Of a stretch of 64,000 nucleotides of DNA, positions 34,534 through 47,344 are shown in pieces. The notes beneath the pieces were generated by a model that ran no database searches, had not been told where the DNA came from, and worked only from the letters and a program-made list of their open reading frames with translations. How positions within the stretch are numbered: the first letter of the stretch is position 1; each line of letters starts with the position of its first letter. Position numbers and translations under genes: made by a program. Source of the stretch: Lysobacter sp. (lineage in GTDB: Bacteria > Pseudomonadota > Gammaproteobacteria > Xanthomonadales > Xanthomonadaceae); contig WYBC01000038.1 in the NCBI GenBank assembly GCA_011526085.1, forward strand, positions 248,001 through 312,000, written 5' to 3'.

Positions 34534-34600
34534 CGGCAGAGCGGCCTTCAGGCCGCTGCTTCTCCTGCAAAGATCAGCGGCCTGAAGGCCGCTCTACCGG
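34534..34600. repeat. Inverted REP pair, AGAGCGGCCTTCAGGCCGCT family
   Basis: Left copy 34534-34558 (CGGCAGAGCGGCCTTCAGGC then CGCTG) and right copy 34575-34600 in reverse orientation (CAGCGGCCTGAAGGCCGCTC then TACCGG), separated by 16 bp, between lpdA and the racemase gene. On the minus strand the right copy reads GTAGAGCGG-like (CGGTAGAGCGG), matching the head of other families here. Confidence 0.75.
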
Positions 34601-34607
34601 CATTGCC

Positions 34608-35300
34608 ATGAAAACCCTCGGTCTCATCGGCGGCATGAGCTGGGAATCGACGATTCCCTACTACCGCATCGTCAACGATCGGATGCGCGAGCGCCTCGGC
34701 GGCCTGCATTCGGCGAAGCTGGTGCTGCACAGCGTCGACTTCGCGGAGATCGAAGCGATGCAGCATCGCGGCGAATGGGAGACGGCGGGCGCCGTGCTCG
34801 CCGAGGCGGCGCGCGGGCTCCAGGCCGCCGGCGCCGAGGCCATCGTGATCTGCACCAACACCATGCATCGGGTCGCGCCGCAGGTGCAGGCGGCGGTCGA
34901 TCTGCCGCTGCTGCACATCGCCGACGCCACCGCCGCACGCATCCGCGCGTCGGGACTGACACGGGTCGCGCTGCTCGGCACCCGCTTCACGATGGAGCAG
35001 GCGTTCTATCGCGATCGCATCGCGGTGGCCGGGATCGAGGTGATCACGCCCGATGCGGCGCAGCGCGACCGCGTGCATCGGGTGATCTACGACGAACTGT
35101 GCCTCGGCCGCATCCTCGACGCTTCGCGCGACGACTACAGGGCGATCATCACCGACCTCGTCGGCCGCGGCGCCCAGGGCGTGATTCTCGGCTGCACCGA
35201 GATCGGCCTGCTGGTCGGCGCGGGCGACGCCAGCGTGCCGCTGTTCGATACCGCCCGCATCCACGCCGAAGCCGCGGCGGACTGGGCGCTGGCCGGCTGA
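34608..35300 (+). CDS. Aspartate/glutamate racemase family protein
   Basis: A 230-residue protein of the Asp/Glu/hydantoin racemase family (YgeA-like). Start MKTLGLIGGMSWESTIPYY contains the family phosphate-binding-type signature; catalytic Cys residues are in VICTNTMH (first) and ILGCTEIGLL (second), both present. ALLGTRFTMEQAFY lies between. PLP-independent amino-acid racemase activity on Asp or Glu is likely by homology. It lies 84 bp past lpdA across a REP pair, and is likely its own transcript. Confidence 0.88.
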   Translation: MKTLGLIGGMSWESTIPYYRIVNDRMRERLGGLHSAKLVLHSVDFAEIEAMQHRGEWETAGAVLAEAARGLQAAGAEAIVICTNTMHRVAPQVQAAVDLPLLHIADATAARIRASGLTRVALLGTRFTMEQAFYRDRIAVAGIEVITPDAAQRDRVHRVIYDELCLGRILDASRDDYRAIITDLVGRGAQGVILGCTEIGLLVGAGDASVPLFDTARIHAEAAADWALAG

Positions 35301-35327
35301 GGCGGCGGGCGACGCCCGCAAAGACGA

Positions 35328-35350
35328 AGCCCCGGCTTGGGACCGGGGCT
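35328..35350. terminator. Hairpin after the racemase gene
   Basis: AGCCCCGG, loop CTTGGGA, CCGGGGCT, 28 bp past the racemase stop and ahead of the convergent DUF2061 gene. Followed by CCGGAGCC rather than T; a modest terminator at best. Confidence 0.4.
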
Positions 35351-35447
35351 CCGGAGCCTGCGCGTCGCCGAGGGACGACGGGAAATCGCAGGTCGCCAGC
35401 GAAGGACAGGCGCCGCGCCGCGAAGTTCCCGGAAGCCGGAGGACCGT

Positions 35448-35651
35448 TCAGACCTGCAGCGGTGGCGGGACGGCGGATCGTCTGGTCTCGATGCGTTTCC
35501 ACACTTTCTCGTGGAAGTGGAAAACGACGGTATTGCAGGCGGGTTCGACCAAGGCCAGCGCCCCGCCGACCCACGGGTTTCCGGTCATCGCGTAGCCCAC
35601 ACCGAAGGCCACGCCCATGTGCAGGCCGGCGAAACTGAGGGTCTTGGCCAT
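35448..35651 (-). CDS. DUF2061 small membrane protein
   Basis: A 67-residue protein matching DUF2061: MAKTLSFAGLHMGVAFGVGY, then GNPWVGGALALVEPACNTVV and FHFHEKVWKRIE. Two hydrophobic segments indicate a small membrane protein. Function of the family is unknown. Faces the racemase gene and is divergent from the ATP synthase operon. Confidence 0.82.
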   Translation of the reverse strand: MAKTLSFAGLHMGVAFGVGYAMTGNPWVGGALALVEPACNTVVFHFHEKVWKRIETRRSAVPPPLQV

Positions 35652-35776
35652 GTCGGGTTTCCGAGGGCAGGGGAGATCAGCCTCGGGTCAGCCGGGGCAA
35701 TGGTCAAATCGATTGTTATGGCGATAATGATTGATCACGACTATCGATCGGGTTCCGGGTTTCAGACCTTCGTCGG

Positions 35777-35806
35777 TTGCCCCGGAAAACGGCCGGCTGC
35801 TATACT
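35777..35806 (+). promoter_or_regulatory. Likely sigma-70 promoter of the ATP synthase operon
   Basis: TTGCCC (35777-35782), an 18-nt spacer, then TATACT (35801-35806), about 80 bp before the atpI start. The -10 hexamer differs from TATAAT at one position and stands out in GC-rich sequence. Confidence 0.55.
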
Positions 35807-35887
35807 TTTGCGGCTTCGCGGGGTGGTTTTCGATGTGTGCCGAGCATCCGGCCGCCCTGCCGCTTCTGCCAACTCCCCGGGTGCCGC

Positions 35888-36265
35888 GTGCTGAATTCTG
35901 TCGCTGCGGGCCGTCGGCTGGCGCGACGCATGGTGCTGTTCCAGGCCGTGGCCACGTTGCTCGCCGCCGTGGTCTGCCTGTCGTTCGGACGTCCGGCCGC
36001 CCTCGGCGCGCTGGTCGGAGGCGCCGCGATGACCCTCGGCAGCGCCTTGGCCGCCTGGGGGGCGTTCTCGGGCGGGGTGGTCGGCGCCGAAATGGCGTTC
36101 GGCCGGCTGCTGCTGGGGCTGGCGGCGAAGTGGATCGTGGTGGCCGCGGGGCTGTTCTTCGCGATCGCCGTCTGGAAATTGCCGGCCCTGCCGGCGCTCG
36201 CCGGCGCGGCCGTGGCCGCGGCGGGGTTGTTGTTCTCCGCGAGAGGCGGGTTGCGCCGAGGCTGA
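35888..36265 (+). CDS. atpI: ATP synthase subunit I (AtpI)
   Basis: A 125-residue membrane protein with four hydrophobic segments (LFQAVATLLAAVVCLSF, LGALVGGAAMTLGSALAAWG, LGLAAKWIVVAAGLFFAIAV, AGAAVAAAGLLF). This size and its place just before atpB fit AtpI, the assembly helper of the c-ring in proteobacteria. The GTG at 35888 (MLNSVAAGRRLARRM) is chosen; a longer frame upstream is rich in Cys/Pro and not AtpI-like. It is the least conserved gene in the operon. Confidence 0.8.
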   Translation: MLNSVAAGRRLARRMVLFQAVATLLAAVVCLSFGRPAALGALVGGAAMTLGSALAAWGAFSGGVVGAEMAFGRLLLGLAAKWIVVAAGLFFAIAVWKLPALPALAGAAVAAAGLLFSARGGLRRG

Positions 36266-36292
36266 GCGCGACCGGATCGTGCGGACGCTTGA

Positions 36293-37561
<1,269 letters not shown>

Positions 37562-37670
37562 TCGGTACCGGCGCGGACCGTCCATACGGTCCGCGTCTCC
37601 GTTCGCGCATGCCGTGGCCTGAAGCCGCGGCGTGCGCCGATTCGCAGGACACGCATCCGCAGGGTACGTC

Positions 37671-38141
37671 ATGAATCCGAATATCACCTTGCTGGGCCAG
37701 ATGATCTCGTTCGCGATCCTCATCTGGTTCACCGTCAAGTTCATCTGGCCGCCGTTGATGAAGGCGATCGAGGAGCGTCAGCAGAAGATCGCTGAAGGCC
37801 TCGCCGCGGCCGACAACGCGCAGAAGAACCTCGCCCAGGCCGAAGAGAAGGTCAACGAGGAACTGAAGCTCGCGCGCACCAAGGCCAACGAGATCATCGA
37901 ACAGGCCCACCAGCGCGCCAACCAGATCGTCGATCAGGCCAAGAACGACGCCGTCGCCGAAGCCGGTCGGCAGAAGGCGCTGGCCGAGGCCGAGATCGCC
38001 GCCGCCGCCAACCGCGCCAAGGAAGACCTGCGCAAGCAGGTGTCCGCCCTGGCCGTGTCGGGCGCCGAAAAGCTGCTCAAGCGCGAAATCGACGCCAACG
38101 CCCACAAGGCGCTGATCGACGAACTCGCCGCGCAGCTCTGA
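37671..38141 (+). CDS. atpF: F1Fo ATP synthase subunit b
   Basis: A 156-residue subunit b: one N-terminal membrane helix ([20 protein letters not shown]) followed by a long charged coiled coil of the peripheral stalk and the C-terminal [20 protein letters not shown] that contacts subunit delta. A single b gene is present, as in E. coli type. It follows atpE by 109 bp and precedes atpH by 19 bp. Confidence 0.95.
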   Translation: MNPNITLLGQMISFAILIWFTVKFIWPPLMKAIEERQQKIAEGLAAADNAQKNLAQAEEKVNEELKLARTKANEIIEQAHQRANQIVDQAKNDAVAEAGRQKALAEAEIAAAANRAKEDLRKQVSALAVSGAEKLLKREIDANAHKALIDELAAQL

Positions 38142-38160
38142 CGGCACGACGGAGACTCCG

Positions 38161-38688
38161 ATGAGCCAGGCTCTCACTCTCGCCCGCCCCTACGCCCGCG
38201 CCGCATTCGCGATCGCGCGCGAGGCCGGCGCCGCCGCGCAGTGGTCCGACGCGTTCGGCTTCGCCGCACGCGTCGCCGCCGATCCGCGCGTGCAGTCGCT
38301 GCTCGGCCATCCCCAGCTCGGCCGCGGCGACGCGGTCATGCTGCTCTCGCCTGAAGGCGCTTCCGAAGCGTTCGGCAATTTCCTCTCGGTGCTGGCGGAG
38401 AACCGCCGCCTCGCCTTGCTGCCGGAAATCGCCGGGCTGTTCGAGGAACTGCGCGCCGAGGCCGAGCGCATCGTCAAGGCCAGGGTCACGTCGGCGACGA
38501 CGCTGCCCGCGACCGAACTCGACAGCATCAAGGCCGCGCTGAAGCGCCGCTTCGGCCGCGACGTCGAGATCGAGACCGCGGTCGACGAGAGCCTGATCGG
38601 CGGCGCGGTGATCGATGCCGGCGACGTGGTCATCGACGGCTCGCTGAAAAGCAAGCTCGCCCGCCTGCAGTCGGCCCTCGCCCACTAA
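38161..38688 (+). CDS. atpH: F1Fo ATP synthase subunit delta
   Basis: A 175-residue soluble subunit with the OSCP/delta fold: N-terminal helices [19 protein letters not shown] and the conserved end [21 protein letters not shown]-type (residues about 140-160). It joins subunit b to the alpha crown. Confidence 0.95.
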   Translation: MSQALTLARPYARAAFAIAREAGAAAQWSDAFGFAARVAADPRVQSLLGHPQLGRGDAVMLLSPEGASEAFGNFLSVLAENRRLALLPEIAGLFEELRAEAERIVKARVTSATTLPATELDSIKAALKRRFGRDVEIETAVDESLIGGAVIDAGDVVIDGSLKSKLARLQSALAH

Positions 38689-38738
38689 ACACGCATTCAT
38701 TTCATCGTCGGCGCTCGCGTCGGCACAAGGGAACCACC

Positions 38739-40289
38739 ATGGCCAGCACCCAGCTCAACCCGTCCGAAATCAGCGAACTGATCAAGACCCGCATCGAAAA
38801 GGTCAAGCTCGCCGCCGAAGCGCGCAACGAAGGCACCGTGACCTCGGTGTCCGACGGCATCGTGCGCATCCACGGTCTCGCCGACGTGATGCAGGGCGAA
38901 ATGATCGAGCTGCCGGGCGGCACCACCGCGCTGGCGCTCAACCTCGAGCGCGACTCGGTCGGCGCCGTGGTCCTCGGCGACTACGAGCACCTGCGCGAAG
39001 GCGACACCGCCAAGACCACCGGCCGCATCCTCGAAGTGCCGACCGGTCCGGAAATGCTCGGCCGCGTCGTCAACGCGCTGGGCGAAGCCATCGACGGCAA
39101 GGGCCCGATCGAAGCCAAGGTCAGCGCGCCGGTGGAAACCATCGCCCCGGGCGTGATCTGGCGCAAGTCGGTGTCGCAGCCGGTGCAGACCGGTTACAAG
39201 TCGGTCGACTCGATGATCCCGATCGGCCGCGGCCAGCGCGAACTGATCATCGGCGACCGCCAGACCGGCAAGACCGCGCTCGCCATCGACGCGATCATCA
39301 ACCAGAAGCATTCCGGCATCAAATGCATCTACGTGGCGATCGGTCAGAAGAACTCGACCATCGCCAACATCGTGCGCAAGCTCGAAGCCAACGGCGCGAT
39401 GGCCTACACCACCGTCGTCGCCGCCTCCGCCTCCGAATCGGCCGCGATGCAGTACATCGCCGCCTACTCGGGCTGCACCATGGGCGAGTACTTCCGCGAT
39501 CGCGGCGAAGACGCGCTGATCATCTACGACGATCTGTCGAAGCAGGCCGTGGCCTACCGCCAGATCTCGCTGCTGCTGCGCCGTCCGCCGGGCCGCGAGG
39601 CGTACCCGGGCGACGTGTTCTACCTGCACAGCCGCCTGCTCGAGCGCGCCGCGCGCGTGTCCGAGGACTACGTCGAGAAGTTCACCAACGGTGCGGTGAA
39701 GGGCAAGACCGGTTCGCTGACCGCGCTGCCGATCATCGAAACCCAGGCCGGCGACGTGTCGGCGTTCGTGCCCACCAACGTGATCTCGATCACTGACGGC
39801 CAGATCTTCCTCGAAACCGACCTGTTCAACGCCGGCATCCGCCCGGCCGTGAACGCCGGCATCTCGGTGTCGCGCGTCGGTGGCGCCGCCCAGACCAAGA
39901 TCATGAAGAAGCTGTCGGGCGGCATCCGCATCGCGCTCGCCCAGTACCGTGAGCTGGCCGCGTTCGCGCAGTTCGCCTCGGACCTCGACGAAGCCACCCG
40001 CAAGCAGCTGGAGCGCGGTCAGCGCGTGACCGAGCTGATGAAGCAGAAGCAGTACGCCCCGATGTCGGTCGCCGAGCAGTCGCTGTCGATCTACGCCGTG
40101 GACAAGGGCTACATGGACGAGGTGCCGGTCGCCAAGATCGGTGCGTTCGAAGACGCCCTGCATGCGCACTTCTTCAACACCAAGGGCGAAGTGCTGGCGA
40201 AGATCAACGAGAGCGGCGACTGGAACGACGAGCTCGAAGCGGCGTTCAAGGCCGGCATCGAAGAGTTCGTGAAGACCGGCAGCTGGTGA
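38739..40289 (+). CDS. atpA: F1Fo ATP synthase subunit alpha
   Basis: A 516-residue subunit with the Walker A motif GDRQTGKT (172-179) on non-catalytic sites and the usual beta-barrel N-domain ([14 protein letters not shown]). The C-terminal helical domain ends KTGSW. It forms the F1 head with beta. The downstream gap carries an inverted REP pair (40294-40361). Confidence 0.97.
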   Translation: MASTQLNPSEISELIKTRIEKVKLAAEARNEGTVTSVSDGIVRIHGLADVMQGEMIELPGGTTALALNLERDSVGAVVLGDYEHLREGDTAKTTGRILEVPTGPEMLGRVVNALGEAIDGKGPIEAKVSAPVETIAPGVIWRKSVSQPVQTGYKSVDSMIPIGRGQRELIIGDRQTGKTALAIDAIINQKHSGIKCIYVAIGQKNSTIANIVRKLEANGAMAYTTVVAASASESAAMQYIAAYSGCTMGEYFRDRGEDALIIYDDLSKQAVAYRQISLLLRRPPGREAYPGDVFYLHSRLLERAARVSEDYVEKFTNGAVKGKTGSLTALPIIETQAGDVSAFVPTNVISITDGQIFLETDLFNAGIRPAVNAGISVSRVGGAAQTKIMKKLSGGIRIALAQYRELAAFAQFASDLDEATRKQLERGQRVTELMKQKQYAPMSVAEQSLSIYAVDKGYMDEVPVAKIGAFEDALHAHFFNTKGEVLAKINESGDWNDELEAAFKAGIEEFVKTGSW

Positions 40290-40293
40290 TGTC

Positions 40294-40361
40294 GTAGGGC
40301 GGGCCCCGGCCCGCCTCCGGATGCGTCGTAATCGGTCATGGCGGGCTTGAGCCCGCCCTAC
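40294..40361. repeat. Inverted REP pair, GTAGGGCGGGC family, between atpA and atpG
   Basis: Copy 1 (plus) 40294-40314: GTAGGGCGGGCCCCGGCCCG then CC. Copy 2 (minus) 40340-40361 reads GTAGGGCGGGCTCAAGCCCG then CC. Both begin GTAG and enclose a GC-rich palindrome. The same family occurs in the atpD-atpC gap. Confidence 0.8.
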
Positions 40362-40372
40362 GGGAAAAGAAG

Positions 40373-41236
40373 ATGGCAGGCGGCAGAGAAATCAAAACCA
40401 AGATCAAGTCGGTGCAGAACACCCGCAAGGTGACGCGCGCCCTCGAAATGGTCTCGGCTTCCAAGATCCGCAAGGCGCAGGACCGGATGAAGGCCTCGCG
40501 TCCGTACGCGCGCGCGATGAAGCAGGTCATCGGCCACCTCGCGCAGGCGAACTCCGAGTTCCACCATCCGTACCTGGTGGAACGCAAGGAGATCAAGCGC
40601 GTCGGCTACGTCATCGTCTCCTCCGACCGCGGCCTCGCCGGCGGCCTCAACAACAACCTGTTCCGCAAGCTGCTCGGCGACATCCGCAACTGGCAGCAGC
40701 AGGGCGTCGATGTCGACGTGGTCACCATCGGCCAGAAGGCCACGGTGTTCTTCCGCCGCATCAAGGTCGGCATGCTGGCGTCGGTGACGCATCTGGGCGA
40801 CACCCCGCACGTGGACCAGCTGGTCGGCGTGATCAAGGTGATGCTGGATGCGTACAGCAGCGGCCAGGTCGACAAGGTGTTCCTGGTCTACAACGACTTC
40901 GTGAACACCATGACCCAGCGCGCGGCGTTCGATCAGTTGCTGCCGCTGCCGCCGTCCGACACCAGCGTCGCCCAGCACGACTGGGATTACATCTACGAGC
41001 CCGATGCGCAGACCGTGCTGGAGCACGTGCTCACGCGCTACATCGAATCGCTGGTGTACCAGGCGGTGATGGAGAACGTGGCCTCCGAGCACGCCGCGCG
41101 CATGGTGGCGATGAAGGCCGCCAGCGACAACGCGACCAAGCTGATCGGCACCCTGAACCTCGTCTACAACAAGGCGCGCCAAGCGGCGATCACCCAGGAA
41201 ATTTCCGAAATCGTCGGCGGCGCGGCGGCGGTCTAA
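40373..41236 (+). CDS. atpG: F1Fo ATP synthase subunit gamma
   Basis: A 287-residue rotor subunit. N-terminal [20 protein letters not shown] and C-terminal [20 protein letters not shown] are the two long coiled-coil helices that rotate inside the alpha/beta head; [17 protein letters not shown] is the typical core block. It follows an atpA-atpG gap with REPs. Confidence 0.96.
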   Translation: MAGGREIKTKIKSVQNTRKVTRALEMVSASKIRKAQDRMKASRPYARAMKQVIGHLAQANSEFHHPYLVERKEIKRVGYVIVSSDRGLAGGLNNNLFRKLLGDIRNWQQQGVDVDVVTIGQKATVFFRRIKVGMLASVTHLGDTPHVDQLVGVIKVMLDAYSSGQVDKVFLVYNDFVNTMTQRAAFDQLLPLPPSDTSVAQHDWDYIYEPDAQTVLEHVLTRYIESLVYQAVMENVASEHAARMVAMKAASDNATKLIGTLNLVYNKARQAAITQEISEIVGGAAAV

Positions 41237-42712
<1,476 letters not shown>

Positions 42713-42713
42713 T

Positions 42714-42806
42714 GTAGGGCGGGCCCAGGGCCCGCCATTGCGAGGCATCGGGCGTCGGAAGACGCCCGACGTTGCGATAAAGGCGGTGGGCCGAGGCCCA
42801 CCCTAC
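42714..42806. repeat. Inverted REP pair, GTAGGGCGGGC family, between atpD and atpC
   Basis: Copy 1 (plus) 42714-42736: GTAGGGCGGGCCCAGGGCCC then GCC. Copy 2 (minus) 42785-42806 reads GTAGGGTGGGCCTCGGCCCA then CC, with a compensated T-A pair in the stem. Same family as in the atpA-atpG gap. Confidence 0.8.
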
Positions 42807-42820
42807 AGGAATCGAAATCC

Positions 42821-43243
42821 ATGGCCACCATCCGTTGCGACATCGTCAGCGCCGAAGCCGAGATCTTCCACGGCGAAGCCACGCTGGTCGTCGCCACCGG
42901 CGAGCAGGGCGAACTCGGCATCGCGCCGCGCCACGCGCCGCTGATCACCCGCCTCAAGCCGGGCAAGGTCGTCGTCACCCAGGCGAACGGCGAAGTGCTC
43001 GACTTCGCGATCTCCGGCGGCATCCTCGAAGTGCAGCCGCAGGTCGTGACCGTGCTGGCCGACACCGCAGTGCGCGCGCAGGACATCGACGAAGCGGCGG
43101 TCCGCGCGGCGATGGAAGAAGCGCAGCGCGCGCTCGCCCACAAGGATCCGAAGATGAGCGCCGAGGAAGCCCAGTCGCAGCTGGCGATGAGCCTCGCCCA
43201 GCTGAGCGCGCTGGAGCGCCTGCGCAAGAACCTCAAGCACTGA
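42821..43243 (+). CDS. atpC: F1Fo ATP synthase subunit epsilon
   Basis: A 140-residue subunit: N-terminal beta-sandwich ([37 protein letters not shown]) and two C-terminal helices ([32 protein letters not shown]) that regulate hydrolysis. Last gene of the ATP synthase operon; a strong terminator follows. Confidence 0.95.
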   Translation: MATIRCDIVSAEAEIFHGEATLVVATGEQGELGIAPRHAPLITRLKPGKVVVTQANGEVLDFAISGGILEVQPQVVTVLADTAVRAQDIDEAAVRAAMEEAQRALAHKDPKMSAEEAQSQLAMSLAQLSALERLRKNLKH

Positions 43244-43269
43244 GGTCATCGCATCGCGATGCATCCGAG

Positions 43270-43299
43270 ACGCCGGCGAAAGCCGGCGTTTTCGTTTTT
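43270..43299 (+). terminator. Rho-independent terminator of the atp operon
   Basis: ACGCCGGC-GAAA-GCCGGCGT (43270-43289): an 8-bp stem capped by a GAAA tetraloop, followed by TTTCGTTTTT. A near-ideal intrinsic terminator 26 bp after atpC. Confidence 0.88.
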
Positions 43300-43308
43300 C
43301 GGCGCTCC

Positions 43309-43418
43309 TGCAGGAGGGGCTTCAGCCCCGATCTTTTCAGAAACTCGGGGCTGAAGCCCCTCCTACAGAAACGATGATCCGTAGATTTGAAAAGATCGGG
43401 GCTGAAGCCCCTCCTACA
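43309..43418. repeat. Three REP copies, GTAGGAGGGGCTTCAG family
   Basis: Copies at 43309-43331 (plus; CAGG in place of TAGG), 43345-43367 (minus) and 43396-43418 (minus), each GTAGGAGGGGCTTCAGCCCC-like. The flanks of copies 1 and 3 share GATCTTTTCA in inverse orientation. Copy 3 ends 3 bp before the stop of the GtrA gene. A copy of the same family lies inside lpdA. Confidence 0.8.
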
Positions 43419-43421
43419 AGA

Positions 43422-43805
43422 TCAGGCCTTGTAGACCCAATGCCGCGACAGCAGGAAGCCGAACACGCCGAGCAGGAGTTCCACCGCCGGCTTGGCCAGC
43501 CACGCCCACTGCAGGCCGAACACATCGTCGATGCCGCCCATCGCGATGGTGCTGAGGGCGGTCGTGCCGAGCCACATCAGCACGAAGCGCCGCAGCTGGG
43601 TGCCGCCGATGCGGGTGTCGTCGCCGGCGAAGGTGAACCGTCCGTTGAGCCAGAAGCCGAGGGTCGCGCCGCTGATGCGTCCGCAGATGTTGGCGATCTC
43701 CACCGCCAGACCGAGATGGCTGAGCAGCACCATCACGCCCCAGTCGACCAGCCATTGGACGCAGCCGATCATCAGATAGCGGCGCCCCTGACGATGCAGG
43801 CTCAT
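43422..43805 (-). CDS. GtrA-family membrane protein
   Basis: A 127-residue protein with four helices; the family signature is seen in RYLMIGCVQWLVDWGVMVLL, ISGATLGFWLNGRFTFAG and KPAVELLLGVFGFLLSRHWV. GtrA-like proteins are thought to move undecaprenyl-linked sugars across the membrane for glycan or O-antigen modification. Its start (ATG 43805) overlaps the stop of the upstream glycosyltransferase-like gene by 4 nt, tying both to one pathway. Confidence 0.82.
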   Translation of the reverse strand: MSLHRQGRRYLMIGCVQWLVDWGVMVLLSHLGLAVEIANICGRISGATLGFWLNGRFTFAGDDTRIGGTQLRRFVLMWLGTTALSTIAMGGIDDVFGLQWAWLAKPAVELLLGVFGFLLSRHWVYKA

Positions 43806-45847
43806 GGCTGCGTCCCCGTCGCCGTGCCGGTCGGGAGGCGCCACAGTTCGATCCCGCCCAGCGCTTCGATGCGCGTCGCGCCCGCGGCGGCGAGCGCAGC
43901 GCGCAGCGCGGGCGATGCGGTGTCGGCATTCACCAGCACCCAGCGGATGCGTTCGCGTCCGAACAATGCGGCCCAGCCCGCGCCGCTGGCGTCGCCGTCG
44001 GCGATCTGCGCGTCGGCGTGCAGCGATGGATCGTGCGGCGATACGGTGCGACCGCGCCCGGCGAGTTCCGCGACCATGTTGCGCGCGGGATCGGCGGCGA
44101 GCACGAGATCGCCGGCGTCGTCCGGAATGCGCCGGACCAGCACCCGCTCGGCGACATAGGCCGACAACACCGCGTCGGCATCGCCGCCGCTGCGGATCGT
44201 GCGCTTCACCGCCGCCGCGTGATGCAGCCAGCTCGCATTCGCCTGGTACGCGAGGTTGAGCGCGCACAGCGTCGCGAACAGCCAGACGAATGCGCGCCGC
44301 CCGAGCGCGGCCTCGCTGCCGGCGATCAGCAGCGCGAGCAGCAGCACGATGCCCGGCCAGGCATAGCGGGCGTACTGCATCGGCAGCAGCGGCAGCAGCA
44401 CGCACACGGTGGTTGCAAGCAACAGCAGGCGCCGGCCCGGCCGCGCGAGCCGCAGCAGCCACAGCCCTGCGAGCGCGATCAGGCCGAAGCCGAGGCCGCC
44501 GTTCCAGCCTTCGACGTATCGCGCGGTGAGGAAGGTCATGCGCCAGAGGATGTCGGCGCCGACGCCGGCATGCCAGCGCGGGTCGTGGAACTGTTCGCGC
44601 GGGAAATACGATGAGCCGAACACGTGGTTGAACATCGGCAGCACCGGGTTGCCGGTCGCCAGCCAGGCCTGCACGTGGCTCGACGCCATCAACAGGACGC
44701 CGGCGACCAGCGCGAGCGGCAGCCAGCGCCACGCCAGATGCGCGCGCTGCGTCCACAGCGCGCAAGCCAGCAGCGGCAGTGCGGCCATGCCATGCACGAG
44801 CTTGAGCGCGAACAGTCCGGCGAACAGCACGGTGCCGGCGAACAGCGCGCGCGGCGCGCCGGACAGGCCCGGCAGCGCGAGCGACACGGCGACGAAGGCG
44901 CAGAGCGCCGCGATCGAGGCGAGTTCGGTCTGCAGGCCCGCGGCCATCCAGACCAGCGGCGGAAACGACGCGAACAGCGCGATCGCGGTCCAGCGTTCGA
45001 GGACGCTCGCGCGCAGCGGCGTCAGCAACGCCCACAGCGCACCGGCGATCAGGATGATCCACAGCGCGTTGAGCGCGCCGTGCGCATCGCGGCGCGACAA
45101 CACGAAGGCGATGCCGTGCAGCGCATCGCCCGCCCATGGCGCGTACGACCACACCTGGTACTCCGCGTCCGGCGCGTAACGCGCGTGCAGCAGCAACTGC
45201 GTGGGCAGGCCGAGGTGATAGCCGAGGTCGTCCGACTGCATCGTCGGGACCCAGCACGCCACCGAGGCGATGCCGAGCAGCAGCACCGCGCCGGCGGCCG
45301 CACGCGGCGCCGCGGCGACCGCCGCACGCCAGCCCGCGCCGGCGTCTCGCAAGCCTGTCGCGAGCGCGCGCCGCTGCAGCAGGACCGGCAGCGCCAGCAG
45401 CGCGAACCACACCCATGGATGATGGATCGGCCAGGTCAGCGTCCAGCCGGCGAGCAGCGCGATCGCGAACAGGCCGACGACGGTGGCGATCGCGGCGCGG
45501 GCGGCGAGTCCGGTCGGCGTCAGCCACAGCCCGATCGCGAGCGCGCCGGCGCCGAGCAGCGCGACCGCCAGGACCGCAGGAATGCCGACGTAGACCGTCA
45601 GCGCGGCCAGCCACACCGCCGCCAGCGCCGAGGCCCGGGTCCAGCGCAGCAGGCGCTGCAGCGGCCAGGCCAGCGCCAGCGCGATCGCGGCCAGCACCAG
45701 CGACAGCGCGAAGCGTTCCGCCGGCAGCGCCCGCCAGGTCGCGTGGACGATCAGTCCGGCGAGCGTGGCCATCGCGCCCGCGGCCGCCGCGAAGCGCGCT
45801 GCGCGGGAAGACTGTGTCGCGTCGGCGATGGCGGGGGCTGCGGGCAT
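43802..45847 (-). CDS. Polytopic membrane protein, glycosyltransferase (GT-C-like)
   Basis: A 681-residue protein with about fourteen hydrophobic helices. A short loop after the sixth helices holds WVPTMQSDDLGYHLGLP, whose Asp residues resemble the active-site DD/DE of GT-C glycosyltransferases; a soluble C-terminal domain (about residues 540-681) follows. With the overlapping GtrA gene it probably adds a sugar to a lipid- or polymer-linked glycan in the periplasm. The acceptor is unknown. Divergent from glmU. Confidence 0.72.
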   Translation of the reverse strand: MPAAPAIADATQSSRAARFAAAAGAMATLAGLIVHATWRALPAERFALSLVLAAIALALAWPLQRLLRWTRASALAAVWLAALTVYVGIPAVLAVALLGAGALAIGLWLTPTGLAARAAIATVVGLFAIALLAGWTLTWPIHHPWVWFALLALPVLLQRRALATGLRDAGAGWRAAVAAAPRAAAGAVLLLGIASVACWVPTMQSDDLGYHLGLPTQLLLHARYAPDAEYQVWSYAPWAGDALHGIAFVLSRRDAHGALNALWIILIAGALWALLTPLRASVLERWTAIALFASFPPLVWMAAGLQTELASIAALCAFVAVSLALPGLSGAPRALFAGTVLFAGLFALKLVHGMAALPLLACALWTQRAHLAWRWLPLALVAGVLLMASSHVQAWLATGNPVLPMFNHVFGSSYFPREQFHDPRWHAGVGADILWRMTFLTARYVEGWNGGLGFGLIALAGLWLLRLARPGRRLLLLATTVCVLLPLLPMQYARYAWPGIVLLLALLIAGSEAALGRRAFVWLFATLCALNLAYQANASWLHHAAAVKRTIRSGGDADAVLSAYVAERVLVRRIPDDAGDLVLAADPARNMVAELAGRGRTVSPHDPSLHADAQIADGDASGAGWAALFGRERIRWVLVNADTASPALRAALAAAGATRIEALGGIELWRLPTGTATGTQP

Positions 45848-45965
45848 GCAGGTGTCCGGTGGGGGCGCCGATGGTGGGCGCCGGAGTGAGAGCCGCGCGC
45901 GGATCGGCCGGCATCGTAGCAGCCGGTCTCGCTAGAATGCCGGCAACCCTGGTTCCGGAGTTCCC

Positions 45966-47336
45966 ATGCGCGCGCCCCTCCATGTCGTCGTCCTCGCCGC
46001 GGGCGAGGGCAAGCGGATGAAATCCGCGTTGCCGAAGGTGCTGCAGAAGATCGCCGGGGTGCCGATGCTGGCGCACGTCATCGACAGCGCGCGCGCGCTC
46101 GATCCGGCCGGCATCCACGTGGTCTACGGCCACGGCGGCGACCAGGTGCGCGCGGCCTTCGAAGGCCAGCCCGATCTGCACTGGGCCGAACAGGCGCAGC
46201 AGTTGGGGACCGGTCATGCGGTGCAGCAGGCGATGCCCGGCGTGCCCGACGACGCCCGCGTGCTGGTGCTGTACGGCGATGTGCCGCTGATCCGCAGCGA
46301 GACCCTGCAGCGGCTGCTCGATGCGCCGGGCCGGCTCGCGGTGCTGGCCGCCGAGCTGCACGACGCCACCGGCTACGGCCGCATCGTGCGCGACGCCGAA
46401 GGCCGCGTCGCCGCGATCGTCGAGCACAAGGACGCCAGCGACGACCAGCGCCACATCCGCATCGTCAACACCGGGGTCATCGCCGGCGAAGCCGCATCGC
46501 TCAAACGCTGGCTCGCCAACCTTTCGAACGGCAACGCCCAGGGCGAGTACTACCTCACCGACGTGTTCGCGATGGCCGCGCACGAATACGCCGGCGCCGA
46601 GATCGTGATCGCCGCGGACGCGCAGGAAACCGAGGGCGCCAACGACCCGTGGCAGCTGGCGCAGCTCGAACGCGCGTTCCAGCTGCGACGGGTGCGCGCA
46701 CTGTGCGTGGCCGGCGCGCGCTTCGCCGACGTGAACCGGGTCGATGTCCGCGGGACGGTCGAGGTCGGCAGCGATGTCGAAATCGACATCGACGTGATCT
46801 TCGAGGGCCGCGTCGTGCTCGGCGACGGCGTGCGCATCGGCCCGTTCTGCCGGCTGAAGGACGTGACGCTCGCCGCCGGCACCGAGGTCCGCGCGCATTG
46901 CGATCTGGACGGCGCGCGCAGCGAAGGCGCGGCGCACATCGGCCCCTATGCGCGGCTGCGCCCGGGCACCGTGCTTGCCGACGGCGTGCACGTCGGCAAT
47001 TTCGTCGAGACCAAGAACGCGAAGATCGGCGTCGGCAGCAAGGCCAACCATCTCAGCTATCTCGGCGATGCCGTCGTCGGCGCGGGCGTGAATGTCGGCG
47101 CCGGCACCATCACCTGCAACTACGACGGCGCCAACAAATCCACCACCACCATCCACGACGGCGCCTTCATCGGCTCGAACGCGGCGCTGGTGGCGCCGGT
47201 GACGATCGGCGAGGGCGCGACCATCGCCGCCGGTTCGGTGATCAACAAGGACGCCGCGGCGGGCAAGCTCACCGTCGCGCGCGCCAAACAGGTGACGGTG
47301 GACGGCTGGAAGCGGCCGGTGAAAAAGCCGAAATAA
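45966..47336 (+). CDS. glmU: Bifunctional UDP-GlcNAc pyrophosphorylase / glucosamine-1-phosphate acetyltransferase
   Basis: A 456-residue enzyme. N-terminal uridyltransferase has AAGEGKRM (11-18) and the Lys of [11 protein letters not shown]; the C-terminal left-handed beta-helix carries hexapeptide repeats ([55 protein letters not shown]). It makes UDP-GlcNAc for peptidoglycan and lipopolysaccharide. GlmS, the first enzyme of the route, is about 8 kb away. Confidence 0.97.
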   Translation: MRAPLHVVVLAAGEGKRMKSALPKVLQKIAGVPMLAHVIDSARALDPAGIHVVYGHGGDQVRAAFEGQPDLHWAEQAQQLGTGHAVQQAMPGVPDDARVLVLYGDVPLIRSETLQRLLDAPGRLAVLAAELHDATGYGRIVRDAEGRVAAIVEHKDASDDQRHIRIVNTGVIAGEAASLKRWLANLSNGNAQGEYYLTDVFAMAAHEYAGAEIVIAADAQETEGANDPWQLAQLERAFQLRRVRALCVAGARFADVNRVDVRGTVEVGSDVEIDIDVIFEGRVVLGDGVRIGPFCRLKDVTLAAGTEVRAHCDLDGARSEGAAHIGPYARLRPGTVLADGVHVGNFVETKNAKIGVGSKANHLSYLGDAVVGAGVNVGAGTITCNYDGANKSTTTIHDGAFIGSNAALVAPVTIGEGATIAAGSVINKDAAAGKLTVARAKQVTVDGWKRPVKKPK

Positions 47337-47344
47337 GCCGCGTT

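Noticed and set aside
43309-43418. Closely spaced near-identical repeats as a CRISPR array
   Set aside because: The copies are palindromic, differ in orientation, spacing is irregular and no cas gene is nearby; they are REPs.
43422-47156. Open frame of over 1,200 codons on the minus strand spanning glmU, the GT-C-like gene and gtrA
   Set aside because: Only its last 127 codons (GtrA) read as a protein. The rest is Arg/Gly/Asp-rich, antisense to glmU and out of frame with the GT-C-like gene, a common artefact in GC-rich DNA.
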